The position numbers and the translations under genes were made by a program. A stretch of 64,000 nt of DNA, taken from positions 1-64,000 of the forward strand of contig JHVP01000011.1 in assembly GCA_000620205.1 (NCBI GenBank). Direction: 5' to 3'. A model generated the notes under the pieces. That model made no database searches and had not been told where the DNA came from. It saw nothing but the letters and a program-made list of their open reading frames with translations. This document shows, piece after piece, positions 36,165-44,647 of the stretch. The DNA comes from Geodermatophilaceae bacterium URHA0031 (lineage in GTDB: Bacteria; Actinomycetota; Actinomycetes; Mycobacteriales; Geodermatophilaceae). Each line of letters opens with the position of its first letter. The first letter of the stretch is position 1.

Positions 36165-37360
36165 CGGGGGGAACGGTAGGGGAGGACGGCCTGGACGCCG
36201 AAGCCGCCGCCGTGCCGGGGCGCCGCGGTCAGCCGGCCACCGTGCAGCTCGGCCCGCTCGCGCATGCCCAGCAGCCCGTGCCCGGGCGCGGACGGGACCG
36301 GTCCGTCCTCCTCGGCGAGCGCGGCAGCGGCGCCGCGGCCGTCGTCCAGCACGGCGACCTCCAGCGCGTCGGGGCGCCAGTGCAGCCGCACCCAGGCCCG
36401 GCTGGCCGGGCCGGCGTGCTTGAGCACGTTGGTCAGCGACTCCTGCACGATCCGGTAGGCGGCAAGCTGCGGGCCGGCGGGCATCGGGACCGGGGCGCCC
36501 TCGACGATCAGGTCGACGTCCAGCCCGCTGGACTGCACGTCGGCGACCAGCCGGTCGATGGCGGCGACGTCCGGCTGCGGCGCGTACTCCTGGCCGCCGT
36601 CCTCGCGCAGCACGCCCAGCAGCGAGCGCATGTCGGTCAGCGCCTGCCGGCCGGTGGCCGAGATCTGCTCGAGCGCCGCGGTCGCCGCCCCCGGGTCGGC
36701 CTGCCCGGCGTACCGCCCGCCGTCGGCCTGCGCGATCACCACGGACAACGAGTGCGCCACGACGTCGTGCATCTCGCGGGCGATCCGGGCCCGCTCGGCC
36801 GTGGCGGCCAGCCGCATCTCCTGGTCGCGCTCCAGCTCCAGCAGCCGGGCCCGCTCCTCCAGGCCGGCGAGCTGCAGCAGCCGTGCCCGGCGGAGGTCCC
36901 CCAGGGCCCAGGCGGCGACCACGGTGACCCCGATCGCCCCGGCCATGACGACCAGGGACTCCGGTTGGTAGGAGTCGGAGTAGTAGCGGAGCGCGGCCAG
37001 CCCGGCGGCGACCAGCCCGACGGCCAGCCCGGCCCGGGACGCCCACCGCGGCGCGTACGCGGCCAGCGAGTAGACCATCACCAGCGCGGCGGCGTCGGCC
37101 GGCAGCAGCATCGTGCTGACGAGCACCAGCTGCAGCAACCCCAGCGCCACCACGGCGGCCGCGGCCGCCACCGGCGCCCGCCGGCGCCAGACCAGCGGGA
37201 CGCTGAGCAGCAGGCCGAACACCGCATCGTCCCCGGAGCCGGAGCCCGCGCCCATCAGCACCGAGAAGACGAGGAGGAACAGCGCCGCCAGGCCGGCGTC
37301 GACCGCGAGGGGATGGGCGCGCAGCCACGCCGAGAGGCGTTCGAGCTGCGGGGAGTCCAC
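36161..37360 (-). CDS. Sensor histidine kinase, HisKA_3 type (399 aa)
   Basis: Membrane sensor with about five N-terminal helices in residues ~15-155 and no large extracellular domain, then a coiled linker (EERARLLELERDQEMRLAAT), the HisKA_3 phospho-acceptor (ERARIAREMHDVVAHSLSVV) and an HATPase domain (ESLTNVLKHAG N-box; GHGLLGMRERAELHGG G-box). A GTG start at 37360 has AGGG at 9 nt; a TTG at 37378 in the same frame is an alternative. It overlaps its response regulator by four bases. Confidence 0.93.
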   Translation of the reverse strand: MDSPQLERLSAWLRAHPLAVDAGLAALFLLVFSVLMGAGSGSGDDAVFGLLLSVPLVWRRRAPVAAAAAVVALGLLQLVLVSTMLLPADAAALVMVYSLAAYAPRWASRAGLAVGLVAAGLAALRYYSDSYQPESLVVMAGAIGVTVVAAWALGDLRRARLLQLAGLEERARLLELERDQEMRLAATAERARIAREMHDVVAHSLSVVIAQADGGRYAGQADPGAATAALEQISATGRQALTDMRSLLGVLREDGGQEYAPQPDVAAIDRLVADVQSSGLDVDLIVEGAPVPMPAGPQLAAYRIVQESLTNVLKHAGPASRAWVRLHWRPDALEVAVLDDGRGAAAALAEEDGPVPSAPGHGLLGMRERAELHGGRLTAAPRHGGGFGVQAVLPYRSPR

Positions 37361-37658
37361 CCGATCGACCCTAGGCAACCGGCGAGGCGGCGTCGTCGTC
37401 CTGCGGGGTGAGCCGCGGGTCCGCCCCCGGGATGACCCGGGGGTCAGGTCAGCGGGACGGTGACGCCGCCCGGGCCGGCGGTGAACCGGACGTGCGAGAG
37501 GCCTGCAGCGAGCCGGCCAGCGAGTCGATGAGCGTGCCCTCCGTGTCGACGAGCACGGCGTTGGAGGTAAGGCCGCTCCGGGCGTCGAGGTCGATCACGG
37601 GGGCGATCGCCACAGCTCGGCTGCAGGTGGTCGGCACGGCACTGGCAGGGTCGACGGG
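37361..37658. other. Intergenic region, possible gene relic
   Basis: 298 bp between the divergent histidine kinase and MFS genes. On the minus strand 37449-37600 a coding-like patch encodes VIDLDARSGLTSNAVLVDTE and, after a frame change, SHVRFTAGPGGVTVPLT, which may be a decayed gene end. Nothing else is supported. Confidence 0.35.
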
Positions 37659-38894
37659 GTGTCCACGCCCCTCGGCCCGGCGTTCTGGCGGCTGTACGCA
37701 GCCAGCGCCGTCTCCAACCTCGCCGACGGCGTCAACCGGGTCGCGCTGCCGCTGCTGGCGGCGACCCTGACCCGGGACCCCGTTCTGGTGGCCGGGCTGA
37801 CCTCGCTGGCCTTCCTCCCGTGGCTGCTGTTCGCCCTGCCGGCCGGGGCCGTCGTCGACCGGGTCGACCGCACGCGGGCGATGGCCGCGGCCAACGTCGT
37901 CCGGGCGCTGGCCCTCGGCGCGCTGGCGGTCACCGCGCTGACCGGGACGGCGTCCCTCGTCGTCCTCTACGCCGTCGCCTTCGCCGTCGGGGTGGCCGAG
38001 ACCGTCTACGACAGCGCCGCCCGGGCGGTGCTGCCCCAGGTCGTCCGCCGGGAACAGCTGGACCACGGCAACGGGCTGCTCACCACCGCTGAGGAGGCCA
38101 GCCAGGGCTTCATCGGTGCGCCGCTGGGCTCGGTGCTGTTCGCGCTGGCCGTCACCGTGCCGCTGGCCACCACGGCCGGCGGGTTCCTGCTCGCCGCGGT
38201 GCTCGTCGTGGGCATCGCCGGTGCGCACCGGCCGGCCCGGCCCGACGGCCCGCGGACGACGATCCGCCGGGACGTCGCCGAGGGCATCGGCTGGCTGTGG
38301 CGGCACCGGTTCCTGCGCGGCCTGACCCTGGTGTCGGCGGGCACCTCCTTCGCCCAGTCGATGACCACGGGCGTGCTGGTGCTCTACGCCCTGGACACCC
38401 TGCGCATCGGCGAGGCCGGCTACGGGCTGCTGCTCACCGCCGCCGGCGTCGGCGCGGTGGTCGGCGGGCTCGCGGCGGCGCCGCTGGCCCGGGCGGTCGG
38501 CCGGACCGCCACGCTGGTCGCCGGCTCGGTGCTGGCGGCCGTCACGCTGGGGGCGCTGGCCTTCACCGACGACGGCGTGGTCGCCGGTGCGCTGTTCGCC
38601 GGCGGGACGGCGGGGGTGCTCTTCTGGAACGTGCTGACCATGTCGCTGCGGCAGGCGCTGATCCCGGCGGAGCTGTTCGGCCGCGTGCAGGGCGGCTACC
38701 GGACGCTGGTGTGGGGCGGCATCCCGCTGGGTGCGCTGGTCGGCGGGGTGCTCGCCGACGTGACCAGCGTGCCGACGGTCTTCGCCGTCGCCGGGGCCGC
38801 GGGACTCCTGCTGGCCGGGGTGCTCTGGCGGCTGCTCGTCGTCCACCGGAACCTCGTGGCCGGTGCGTTCGAGGTCGGCGCCGCCGCCGACTGA
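37659..38894 (+). CDS. MFS transporter (411 aa)
   Basis: Major facilitator exporter with about 12 hydrophobic helices. It starts VSTPLGPAFWRLYAASAVSN, has the MFS motif A-like loop AVVDRVDRTRAM between helices 2 and 3 and a central hydrophilic loop (RPDGPRTTIRRDVAEGIGWL), which is typical of the EntS/MFS_3 branch. GTG at 37659 is preceded by CAGGG. The substrate (siderophore, drug or other small molecule) cannot be told. It is single and divergent from the two-component operon. Confidence 0.9.
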   Translation: MSTPLGPAFWRLYAASAVSNLADGVNRVALPLLAATLTRDPVLVAGLTSLAFLPWLLFALPAGAVVDRVDRTRAMAAANVVRALALGALAVTALTGTASLVVLYAVAFAVGVAETVYDSAARAVLPQVVRREQLDHGNGLLTTAEEASQGFIGAPLGSVLFALAVTVPLATTAGGFLLAAVLVVGIAGAHRPARPDGPRTTIRRDVAEGIGWLWRHRFLRGLTLVSAGTSFAQSMTTGVLVLYALDTLRIGEAGYGLLLTAAGVGAVVGGLAAAPLARAVGRTATLVAGSVLAAVTLGALAFTDDGVVAGALFAGGTAGVLFWNVLTMSLRQALIPAELFGRVQGGYRTLVWGGIPLGALVGGVLADVTSVPTVFAVAGAAGLLLAGVLWRLLVVHRNLVAGAFEVGAAAD

Positions 38895-39042
38895 GCAGTT
38901 CCGGTCGTCCGGCCCGGCGTGTCCCGCCGGGTCGGCGACCACGACTGCCCACTCGACCCGCTCACGGGACGACCACACGGTCCCGTTCCGGGCCCGTTCC
39001 GCTCCTCGGTCGCTGGCGCTCCCTGCGATGCTCGCGGCCCCG
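38895..39042. repeat. Intergenic region with an actinobacterial short repeat
   Basis: Between convergent MFS and USP genes. CTCCTCGGTCGCTGGCGCTC (near 39001) and GCGATGCTCGCGGCC form a motif that shares the GAGCGCCAGCGA core, in reverse, with the tandem repeat at the ureA-ureB junction. GGGACGACCACACGGTCCC upstream is a weak hairpin that may terminate the MFS gene. Confidence 0.45.
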
Positions 39043-39498
39043 TCACGGGACGACGGTCACCGGCCAGCGGCCCATCCGCACCAGCCGGACCGCCACCGAG
39101 CCGATCACCCGGTGCCCGGCCTGCTCCGAGGCTCCGACCAGCACGGCGTCGGCGGGCAGCGCGTCGGCGATCCGGGAGATCTCCGTCACCGGGTCGCCGT
39201 GCACGGTGCGGTAGTCGAGCTCGATGCCCAGCTGCTGGGCGGCCGGCAGGATCTCCCGCCGCAGCTCCGCGTCGACCTCGGCGGCGGCCTCCCGGACGAC
39301 GGCCTGCGCGGTGGGCACCCAGCCGGCCATCGGCGGAGCCGCCTCGGTGACGTGCACCGCGACCAGCCGCGAGCGCTGCCGGCGGGCCAGGCCGGCCGCG
39401 TAGGCCGCGGCCCGCAGCGAGGTGGGCGACCCGTCGACGCCCACGAGGATGACGCGGGGCCCGTCCGTACCCCGCTCGAACGCTCCCGGTGCGGTCAC
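39043..39498 (-). CDS. Universal stress protein (151 aa)
   Basis: Single-domain UspA protein of alpha/beta fold. It starts with a ~14-residue tail and then VILVGVDGSPTSLRAAAYAA (Asp and Ser of the nucleotide site), and has the C-terminal ATP-loop VLVGASEQAGHRVIGSVAVR, close to the GxxGx9GS pattern. GTG 39498. It lies 43 bp downstream of the Rieske gene on the same strand and is probably co-transcribed with it. Such proteins bind ATP and act in stress and dormancy. Confidence 0.93.
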   Translation of the reverse strand: MTAPGAFERGTDGPRVILVGVDGSPTSLRAAAYAAGLARRQRSRLVAVHVTEAAPPMAGWVPTAQAVVREAAAEVDAELRREILPAAQQLGIELDYRTVHGDPVTEISRIADALPADAVLVGASEQAGHRVIGSVAVRLVRMGRWPVTVVP

Positions 39499-39541
39499 GG
39501 GTCGATCGTCCTCCGGCCCGCGGGTGACCGGCGGTGGAGGG

Positions 39542-40870
39542 TCAGGCGGGGAGGCGCCGCTGCAGTGCCGCCGTCCGCTCGGCGACGGCGGCGTCGGCGG
39601 CGAGGTCGGCCAGCACCCGGCGCAGGGCGACGCCGAGCCGGTCGGCGGGCACGTGCAGCTCGTCGCGCAGCTGCAGGGGGAGGCCGGCGCTGTCCATCGC
39701 CGCCGTCCGGGCGAGGTCCTCGGCGATCAGCGCCTCCTGCAGCGCGGTCTCGGCGGCGACGTCCGCCGGGGCCACCGCCGCGCCGCCGCTGCCGCGCAGC
39801 AGCAGGCAGGTGTGGACCCGCGTCGAGTCGGCGTCCTCGGGCTGCAGCACCCGCAGCACGGTCCGGACCGCCCCGGTGTCCGGCTCCTCCACCCGGAGCA
39901 GCAGCTGGAAGGGCGCCCGGAACCGGTAGGTGATCCGCCGGGGGCTGCCGCCCGGGTCGCCGGACCGCTCCTCGTGGACGCTGCGGAAGCCGCCCGGCTC
40001 GGGCGTCACCTCGTACGGGGGCACCTCCTGCCGGTCGGCGGCGGGCGGCCGGCCGGCGTGCACCACGTCCAGGAAGGCGTCGGCCAGCAGGCCCGCCGGG
40101 GCGGTGCCGCGCGCCGGGGTCAGCCAGGCCGCAGTGGTGTGGGCGTCGTCCGTCTCCGGCACGTCCAGCAGCTCGTCCCGCGGCTCGGCGGGCGCGATCC
40201 ACACCAGGCCGTGCCGTTCGGCGACGCCCCAGGCCGGCGGGTCGGCGTCCACCACGCCGTCCCGGCGGTGCACGGTCCATGTCCGCCCCAGCAACCGCAC
40301 CTGGACGTAGCCGCCGTCGACCAGTTCACCGGCCGGCGCGACCGGGTGCCAGCCGTGCTCCAGCGCCGGGTCGAGGTTGCCGAGGACCGGGCCGTCCGGG
40401 CGGGGCGGTCCGGGCACCGGCTCGGGGACGGGCGTGCTGCCGCCCAGCCGCGGCGGGCGCGAGAGCGGGGTCCGCTCCGGGGCCAGCCAGACCCAGCCGT
40501 CCCGCTCCTCGACCGCCCACGGGACCGCCAGGTCGGCGCGCGGCGGCGGGGTGCCGTCGGCCCCCAGGGACGGGATCCCCACGCACCGGCCCTCGACGTT
40601 GAACTGCCAGCCGTGGCTGGGGCACCGCAACCGGCCGTCGATCACGGTCGCGCTGGCCAGCGGCACCAGTCGGTGCGGGCAGCGGGCGGACAGCGCGGTC
40701 ACCTCCGCGCCGGGCTGCAACCGGACGACGACGTAGGCCCGGCCCGCCGCGCCCACCGGCACGGGCGTCGTCCGCACCTCGGTGGAGCGGGCCACCGGGT
40801 ACCAGCCGGTCGACGACCCGGGGCGGCCCAGGACGCGGGGTGCGGTGCTGCCGGGCCAGGAGATCGCCAT
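39542..40870 (-). CDS. Rieske oxygenase-like protein with a second, cluster-less Rieske repeat (442 aa)
   Basis: The N-terminal Rieske domain is intact: cluster ligands in CPHRLVPL and CPSHGWQF (about residues 64 and 82), in the VanA/phenylpropionate dioxygenase style. After ~155 a second copy of the Rieske frame follows (EHGWHPVAPAGELVDGGYVQ, then WGVAERHGLVWIAPAEP) without the Cys/His ligands. A SRPBCC-like C-terminal domain has FLDVVHAGRP where oxygenases have D-x2-H-x4-H, so the second iron His is missing. Catalysis as an oxygenase is therefore doubtful. ATG 40870. Downstream USP is on the same strand. Confidence 0.8.
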   Translation of the reverse strand: MAISWPGSTAPRVLGRPGSSTGWYPVARSTEVRTTPVPVGAAGRAYVVVRLQPGAEVTALSARCPHRLVPLASATVIDGRLRCPSHGWQFNVEGRCVGIPSLGADGTPPPRADLAVPWAVEERDGWVWLAPERTPLSRPPRLGGSTPVPEPVPGPPRPDGPVLGNLDPALEHGWHPVAPAGELVDGGYVQVRLLGRTWTVHRRDGVVDADPPAWGVAERHGLVWIAPAEPRDELLDVPETDDAHTTAAWLTPARGTAPAGLLADAFLDVVHAGRPPAADRQEVPPYEVTPEPGGFRSVHEERSGDPGGSPRRITYRFRAPFQLLLRVEEPDTGAVRTVLRVLQPEDADSTRVHTCLLLRGSGGAAVAPADVAAETALQEALIAEDLARTAAMDSAGLPLQLRDELHVPADRLGVALRRVLADLAADAAVAERTAALQRRLPA

Positions 40871-40992
40871 GCACCCATGGCACCAGCTGGGTGTTGCCCC
40901 GGCGTTGCACCTGCGTGGAGTTCCGGCGTCGGCCGTTGCCGTTCCACAACGATCGGAACTCGGTCTCTCCCGTTGCGATCAGCCGCACCTTA

Positions 40993-41010
40993 TGGTGACC
41001 GCGATCACCA
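40993..41010. promoter_or_regulatory. CRP-type binding site upstream of the acetate symporter operon
   Basis: TGGTGACCGCGATCACCA is a perfect inverted repeat with the GTGA-N6-TCAC core of CRP/GlxR sites, 27 bp before the DUF485 start codon. Acetate uptake and activation genes are known CRP/GlxR targets in actinobacteria; binding here is an inference from the motif. Confidence 0.6.
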
Positions 41011-41037
41011 CATAGGCAATGCACAGTGAGGCGTGTG

Positions 41038-41412
41038 ATGACCGAACCGACCGACCGCAAGCTGCTGAGCCCGGAGGAGTACCGCCAGGCGCAGGACTCC
41101 CCGGAGTTCACCGAGCTGCGCCGCCGCTTCCGCAGCTTCGCGGTGCCCATGACGGTGGCCTTCCTGGCCTGGTACCTGCTCTACGTGCTGCTCTCCACCT
41201 ACGCGCCCGACTTCATGTCCACGAAGGTCTTCGGGAACATCAACATCGGGCTGCTGCTGGGTCTGGGGCAGTTCGTGACCACGTTCCTGATCACCTCGCT
41301 GTACGTCCGGCACGCCGGGCGCAGCACCGACCCGATCGCCGACGAGATGCGCAACCGGCTCGAGGCCCACGAGTACGCCACCCCGCGCCGTGAGGAGCCC
41401 ACCCGTGGTTGA
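41038..41412 (+). CDS. DUF485 membrane protein (124 aa)
   Basis: Small partner protein found upstream of acetate symporters (YjcH in E. coli). Two membrane helices are visible at residues ~33-55 (FAVPMTVAFLAWYLLYVLLS) and ~67-90 (NINIGLLLGLGQFVTTFLIT), with FRSFAVPMT and SLYVRHAGRSTDPIADEMR flanking them. ATG 41038 has GAGG at 7 nt. Its 3' end overlaps the symporter start by eight bases, so they are coupled. Confidence 0.93.
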   Translation: MTEPTDRKLLSPEEYRQAQDSPEFTELRRRFRSFAVPMTVAFLAWYLLYVLLSTYAPDFMSTKVFGNINIGLLLGLGQFVTTFLITSLYVRHAGRSTDPIADEMRNRLEAHEYATPRREEPTRG

Positions 41413-43042
41413 CCTGATCGCGGCCGAGGCCGAGACCATCGGCGAGCCGGCCGTCAACATCTCGATCTTCGGCGTCTTCGTCCTGATCACGCTGGTCATC
41501 ACCTTCCGGGCCAGCCGCAACAACAAGAGCGCCGCGGACTTCTACGCCGCCGGCCGCAACATCAGCGGCACCCAGAACGGCCTGGCCATCGCCGGTGACT
41601 ACTTGTCGGCCGCCTCGTTCCTGGGCATCGCCGGGGCCATCGCCGTCTACGGCTACGACGGCTTCCTCTACTCGATCGGCTTCCTGGTCGCCTGGCTGGT
41701 GGCGCTGCTGCTCGTCGCCGAGCTGATGCGCAACACCGCCCGCTTCACCATGGCCGACGTCCTGGCGTTCCGGATGCGGCAGGGACCGGTGCGCACGGCG
41801 GCCGCCATCTCGACGCTGGTGGTCAGCCTCTTCTACCTGCTCGCCCAGATGGCCGGTGCCGGTGGTCTGGTCACCCTGCTGCTCGGGATCACCGGCGAGG
41901 CGGCGCAGGCGGCCGTCGTGGTGGTCGTCGGCGCGCTGATGATCTTCTACGTCCTGGTCGGCGGCATGCGCGGGACGACGTACGTGCAGGTCATCAAGGC
42001 GACGCTGCTGATCATCGGCGCCCTGGTGATGACCGTCTGGGTGCTGGGCAAGTACGGGTTCAGCCTGTCCGCGCTGATCGGCGGCGCGATCGAGTCCGGT
42101 GGCCAGGCGGTCGCCGAGCCGGGCGCGCAGTACGGCCTGACCAACGTCACCAAGCTGGACTTCATCAGCCTCGGTCTCGCCCTGGTGCTCGGGACGGCCG
42201 GCCTGCCGCACGTGCTGATGCGCTTCTACACCGTGCCGACAGCCAAGGACGCCCGTCGCTCGGTGGTCTGGGCGATCTGGCTGATCGGCATCTTCTACCT
42301 CTTCAGCCTGGTCATCGGGTACGGCGCCGGTGCGCTGGTCGGCAAGGAGGAGATCCTGGCCGCGCCGGGCGCGGTGAACGCCGCCGCGCCGCTGCTGGCC
42401 TTCGAGCTGGGCGGCACCGCGCTGCTCGGGATCATCTCCGGCGTCGCCTTCGCCACCATCCTCGCCGTCGTCGCCGGCCTGACCATCACCGCGTCGGCGT
42501 CCTTCGCGCACGACATCTACGCGTCGGTGATCAAGAAGGGCCACGCCGCGCCGGGCTCGGAGGTCCGGGTCGCCCGGATCGCCGCGATCGTCATCGGCGC
42601 GATCGCCATCGGCCTGGGGATCCTGGCGCTGCAGGCCGGGCTGAACATCGCGTTCCTGGTGGCGCTGGCGTTCGCCGTCGCGGCCTCGGCGAACCTGCCG
42701 ACGATCCTCTACACCCTGTTCTGGAAGAACTTCACCACCCAGGGCGCGCTGTGGTCGATCTACGGCGGGCTCATCGCCTGCGTCACGCTGATCATCTTCT
42801 CCCCGGTGGTCTCCGGGGCGGCGGTGAACCCGGCGACCGGCAAGTCCACGTCGCTGTTCCAGGACGTCGACTTCCACTGGTTCCCGCTGAACAACCCCGG
42901 CCTGGTCTCGATCCCGCTGTCGTTCTTCCTCGGCTGGCTCGGCACCAAGCTGTCCAAGGAGCGCCCGGACGTCGACAAGTACGCCGAGCTCGAGGTCCGC
43001 TCGCTCACCGGAATCGGCGCGGAGAAGGCCGTCCAGCACTAG
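41405..43042 (+). CDS. actP: Cation/acetate symporter (545 aa)
   Basis: Sodium:solute symporter family (SSS) permease for acetate and other short monocarboxylates, with about 13 membrane helices. Landmarks: FYAAGRNISGTQNGLAIAGD, SAASFLGIAGAIAVYGYDG, the LPHVLMRFYTVPTAKDARRS loop and AVVAGLTITASASFAHDIY. The GTG at 41405 has GAGGAG upstream at 7 nt and lies within the DUF485 gene. The CRP-type palindrome before the operon suggests carbon-source control. Two hairpins follow the stop codon. Confidence 0.96.
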   Translation: MVDLIAAEAETIGEPAVNISIFGVFVLITLVITFRASRNNKSAADFYAAGRNISGTQNGLAIAGDYLSAASFLGIAGAIAVYGYDGFLYSIGFLVAWLVALLLVAELMRNTARFTMADVLAFRMRQGPVRTAAAISTLVVSLFYLLAQMAGAGGLVTLLLGITGEAAQAAVVVVVGALMIFYVLVGGMRGTTYVQVIKATLLIIGALVMTVWVLGKYGFSLSALIGGAIESGGQAVAEPGAQYGLTNVTKLDFISLGLALVLGTAGLPHVLMRFYTVPTAKDARRSVVWAIWLIGIFYLFSLVIGYGAGALVGKEEILAAPGAVNAAAPLLAFELGGTALLGIISGVAFATILAVVAGLTITASASFAHDIYASVIKKGHAAPGSEVRVARIAAIVIGAIAIGLGILALQAGLNIAFLVALAFAVAASANLPTILYTLFWKNFTTQGALWSIYGGLIACVTLIIFSPVVSGAAVNPATGKSTSLFQDVDFHWFPLNNPGLVSIPLSFFLGWLGTKLSKERPDVDKYAELEVRSLTGIGAEKAVQH

Positions 43043-43049
43043 AGGAAAC

Positions 43050-43101
43050 ACCTCGTCCTCCTCATCCCTCGCACGCTCGGGACGAGCCTCTGGACGAGGC
43101 C
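43050..43101. terminator. Two-tier hairpin repeat, copy D (divergent)
   Basis: Outer stem CCTCGTCC/GGACGAGG and inner stem CTCATCCC/GGGACGAG around a TCGCACGCTC loop. It starts eight bases after the actP stop codon. The sequence differs from copies A-C but keeps the same pairing plan and the GAGC/GCGA loop bases when read on the other strand. Confidence 0.65.
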
Positions 43102-43118
43102 GGGCAGAGCCTTGCAGC

Positions 43119-43147
43119 GAGGCGCGCCCCCGACGGGGGCGCGCCTC
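43119..43147. terminator. Bidirectional terminator
   Basis: A perfect 13-bp stem (GAGGCGCGCCCCC and complement) with a 3-nt loop lies between the convergent actP and small membrane protein genes, nine bases from the stop codon of the latter. Confidence 0.8.
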
Positions 43148-43155
43148 GCGGCGGT

Positions 43156-43458
43156 TCAGGTGGCGGTCGCGGGGGCGTCGGCGGGGAGGACGGCGAGCGA
43201 GTCGACGGCGGCCGTGGTGGCGGCGACCGCGGCGGGAACCGCCCGGCGACGACGGACGACGGTGCGGCCGACGAGACCGGCCAGCACGACGCAGGCGGCC
43301 ACGGCGTGCTGGCCGGGGGCGGTCAGCGCGACGGCGAGGGCGGCGGCGTAGAGCACGGACAGCAGGACGGTGGCGACCGGCAGTCCGCTGGGCAGCGCCG
43401 GCAGGCGCAGCGCGGGCAGGTGCAGGTGCGGGGCGTGCGAGGGGGCGGACAGGGACAC
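43156..43458 (-). CDS. Small membrane protein (100 aa)
   Basis: No recognised family. A His/Pro/Leu N-terminus (SHAPHLHLPALRLPAL) is followed by two hydrophobic helices, ~28-47 (VATVLLSVLYAAALAVALTA) and ~51-65 (HAVAACVVLAGLVGR), a cluster VVRRRR and an Ala-rich tail. GTG 43458 has GGAGG at 6 nt, which supports a real gene. It lies between the actP terminators and the Mn catalase gene on the same strand as the latter, 134 bp downstream of it. Confidence 0.75.
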   Translation of the reverse strand: MSLSAPSHAPHLHLPALRLPALPSGLPVATVLLSVLYAAALAVALTAPGQHAVAACVVLAGLVGRTVVRRRRAVPAAVAATTAAVDSLAVLPADAPATAT

Positions 43459-43592
43459 GGCGGACCTCCAGCAGGTGATCGGGCGCCCGCCGGGCCGGCG
43501 TCCCAGGCCCGCTCGGGGGAGCGGAGCCGGGGCGCCGGCACGGCGACGGCGGAACGGGGTGCCTCAGGCGCGCGGACGCCGGAGGCGGCACC

Positions 43593-44456
43593 TCACTTCA
43601 GGGCGTCCTTGGCCTTCTGCAGCAGCCCGGTCCCCGGCGCCGGGGGCGTGCCGTACAGCCGCGGGTCGCCCGGCGGGAGGATCGGGGCGTCCGCGGTGGC
43701 GGCGATCGGGGCGGCGCGGAGCACGTTGTCCGTGCCGTCCAGGGCCGGGCCGTTGGCCCAGCGGCCGTTGGCCGCCTCGGGGCCGTCCGAGGCGTCGATG
43801 AACGTGTAGGCGAACTCCGGCAGCTCCTCGTCCAGCGGGAACGCCTCGGGCACCGGGACGCCGTCCAGGCCGTCCTCCTTGAGCTGCTCCATCGCCGCCA
43901 GCCACTGCTGCTGGTGCATGTGGTCGCGGGTGAGCAGGAAGCGGAGGAGGTCCTTCACGCCCGGGTCGTCGGTCATGTTCCACAGCCGGGCGACCTGCAG
44001 GCGGCCCTGCATCTCGGCCGTGGCGTTGTAGGAGAAGTCGGCGTACAGGTTGCCGCTGGCGGTCACGTAGGCGCCGGTCCACGGGTTGCCCATGCTGTCC
44101 ATGTAGGACGCGCCGGCACCGTTCTGGATGGCGTGCTGCGGGTTGTGCTGGCCGTAGCCGGCAGCGGCCTCCTTGGTGCGGTCCGCGGCATCCGGCTTGA
44201 GCGGCACGTGGTCGAGCAGCCGGTCGATGCAGGTCACGATCATCTCGACGTGCGCCAGCTCCTCGGTGCCGATGGCCAGCAGCATGTCCTTGTACTTGCC
44301 GGGCAGCCGGCAGTTCCAGCCCTGCAGCAGGTACTGGGTGGCGACGGTCATCTCGCCCCACTGACCGCCGAGCACCTCCTGCATCTTGCGGGCGAAGTCC
44401 GGGTCGGGGCCGTCGGGCTTGGCCTCGAACTGCAGGGCGTGGGTGTGCGTGAACAC
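43593..44456 (-). CDS. Manganese catalase (287 aa)
   Basis: Non-haem dimanganese catalase that breaks down hydrogen peroxide. Metal ligands of the ferritin-like four-helix core are visible: Glu in GGQWGEMTVATQYL, ExxH in TEELAHVEM, Glu in YNATAEMQGRLQVARLW and His in LTRDHMHQQQW. GNPWTGAYVTASGNLYADF is also typical. GTG 44456 is preceded by AGGGAG. It stands alone and probably contributes to oxidative-stress and desiccation tolerance. Confidence 0.96.
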   Translation of the reverse strand: MFTHTHALQFEAKPDGPDPDFARKMQEVLGGQWGEMTVATQYLLQGWNCRLPGKYKDMLLAIGTEELAHVEMIVTCIDRLLDHVPLKPDAADRTKEAAAGYGQHNPQHAIQNGAGASYMDSMGNPWTGAYVTASGNLYADFSYNATAEMQGRLQVARLWNMTDDPGVKDLLRFLLTRDHMHQQQWLAAMEQLKEDGLDGVPVPEAFPLDEELPEFAYTFIDASDGPEAANGRWANGPALDGTDNVLRAAPIAATADAPILPPGDPRLYGTPPAPGTGLLQKAKDALK

Positions 44457-44647
44457 GGGCGTTCTCCCTCGGCGTCGTCGCTGTCGCCGCCCTCGCGGTG
44501 ACACCTCCCAGGTGCCCCGGCCCGCTGTCACCCCCGTGCCGTCCGGTGGCCCCTGGGGGCCGACCTGCTGGGCGGCGGAGGGCGGCGCGGCAGGGCCTGG
44601 GTCGGTCGGGCTGGACGCACAGCTCGTGCGCAGGCGATGCTCGGGGC

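Noticed and set aside
37449-37600. Possible short gene on the minus strand before the MFS gene
   Set aside because: The coding-like patch needs a frame change to join its two halves, has no clear start, and was not recognised as any family. It is noted only as a possible relic.
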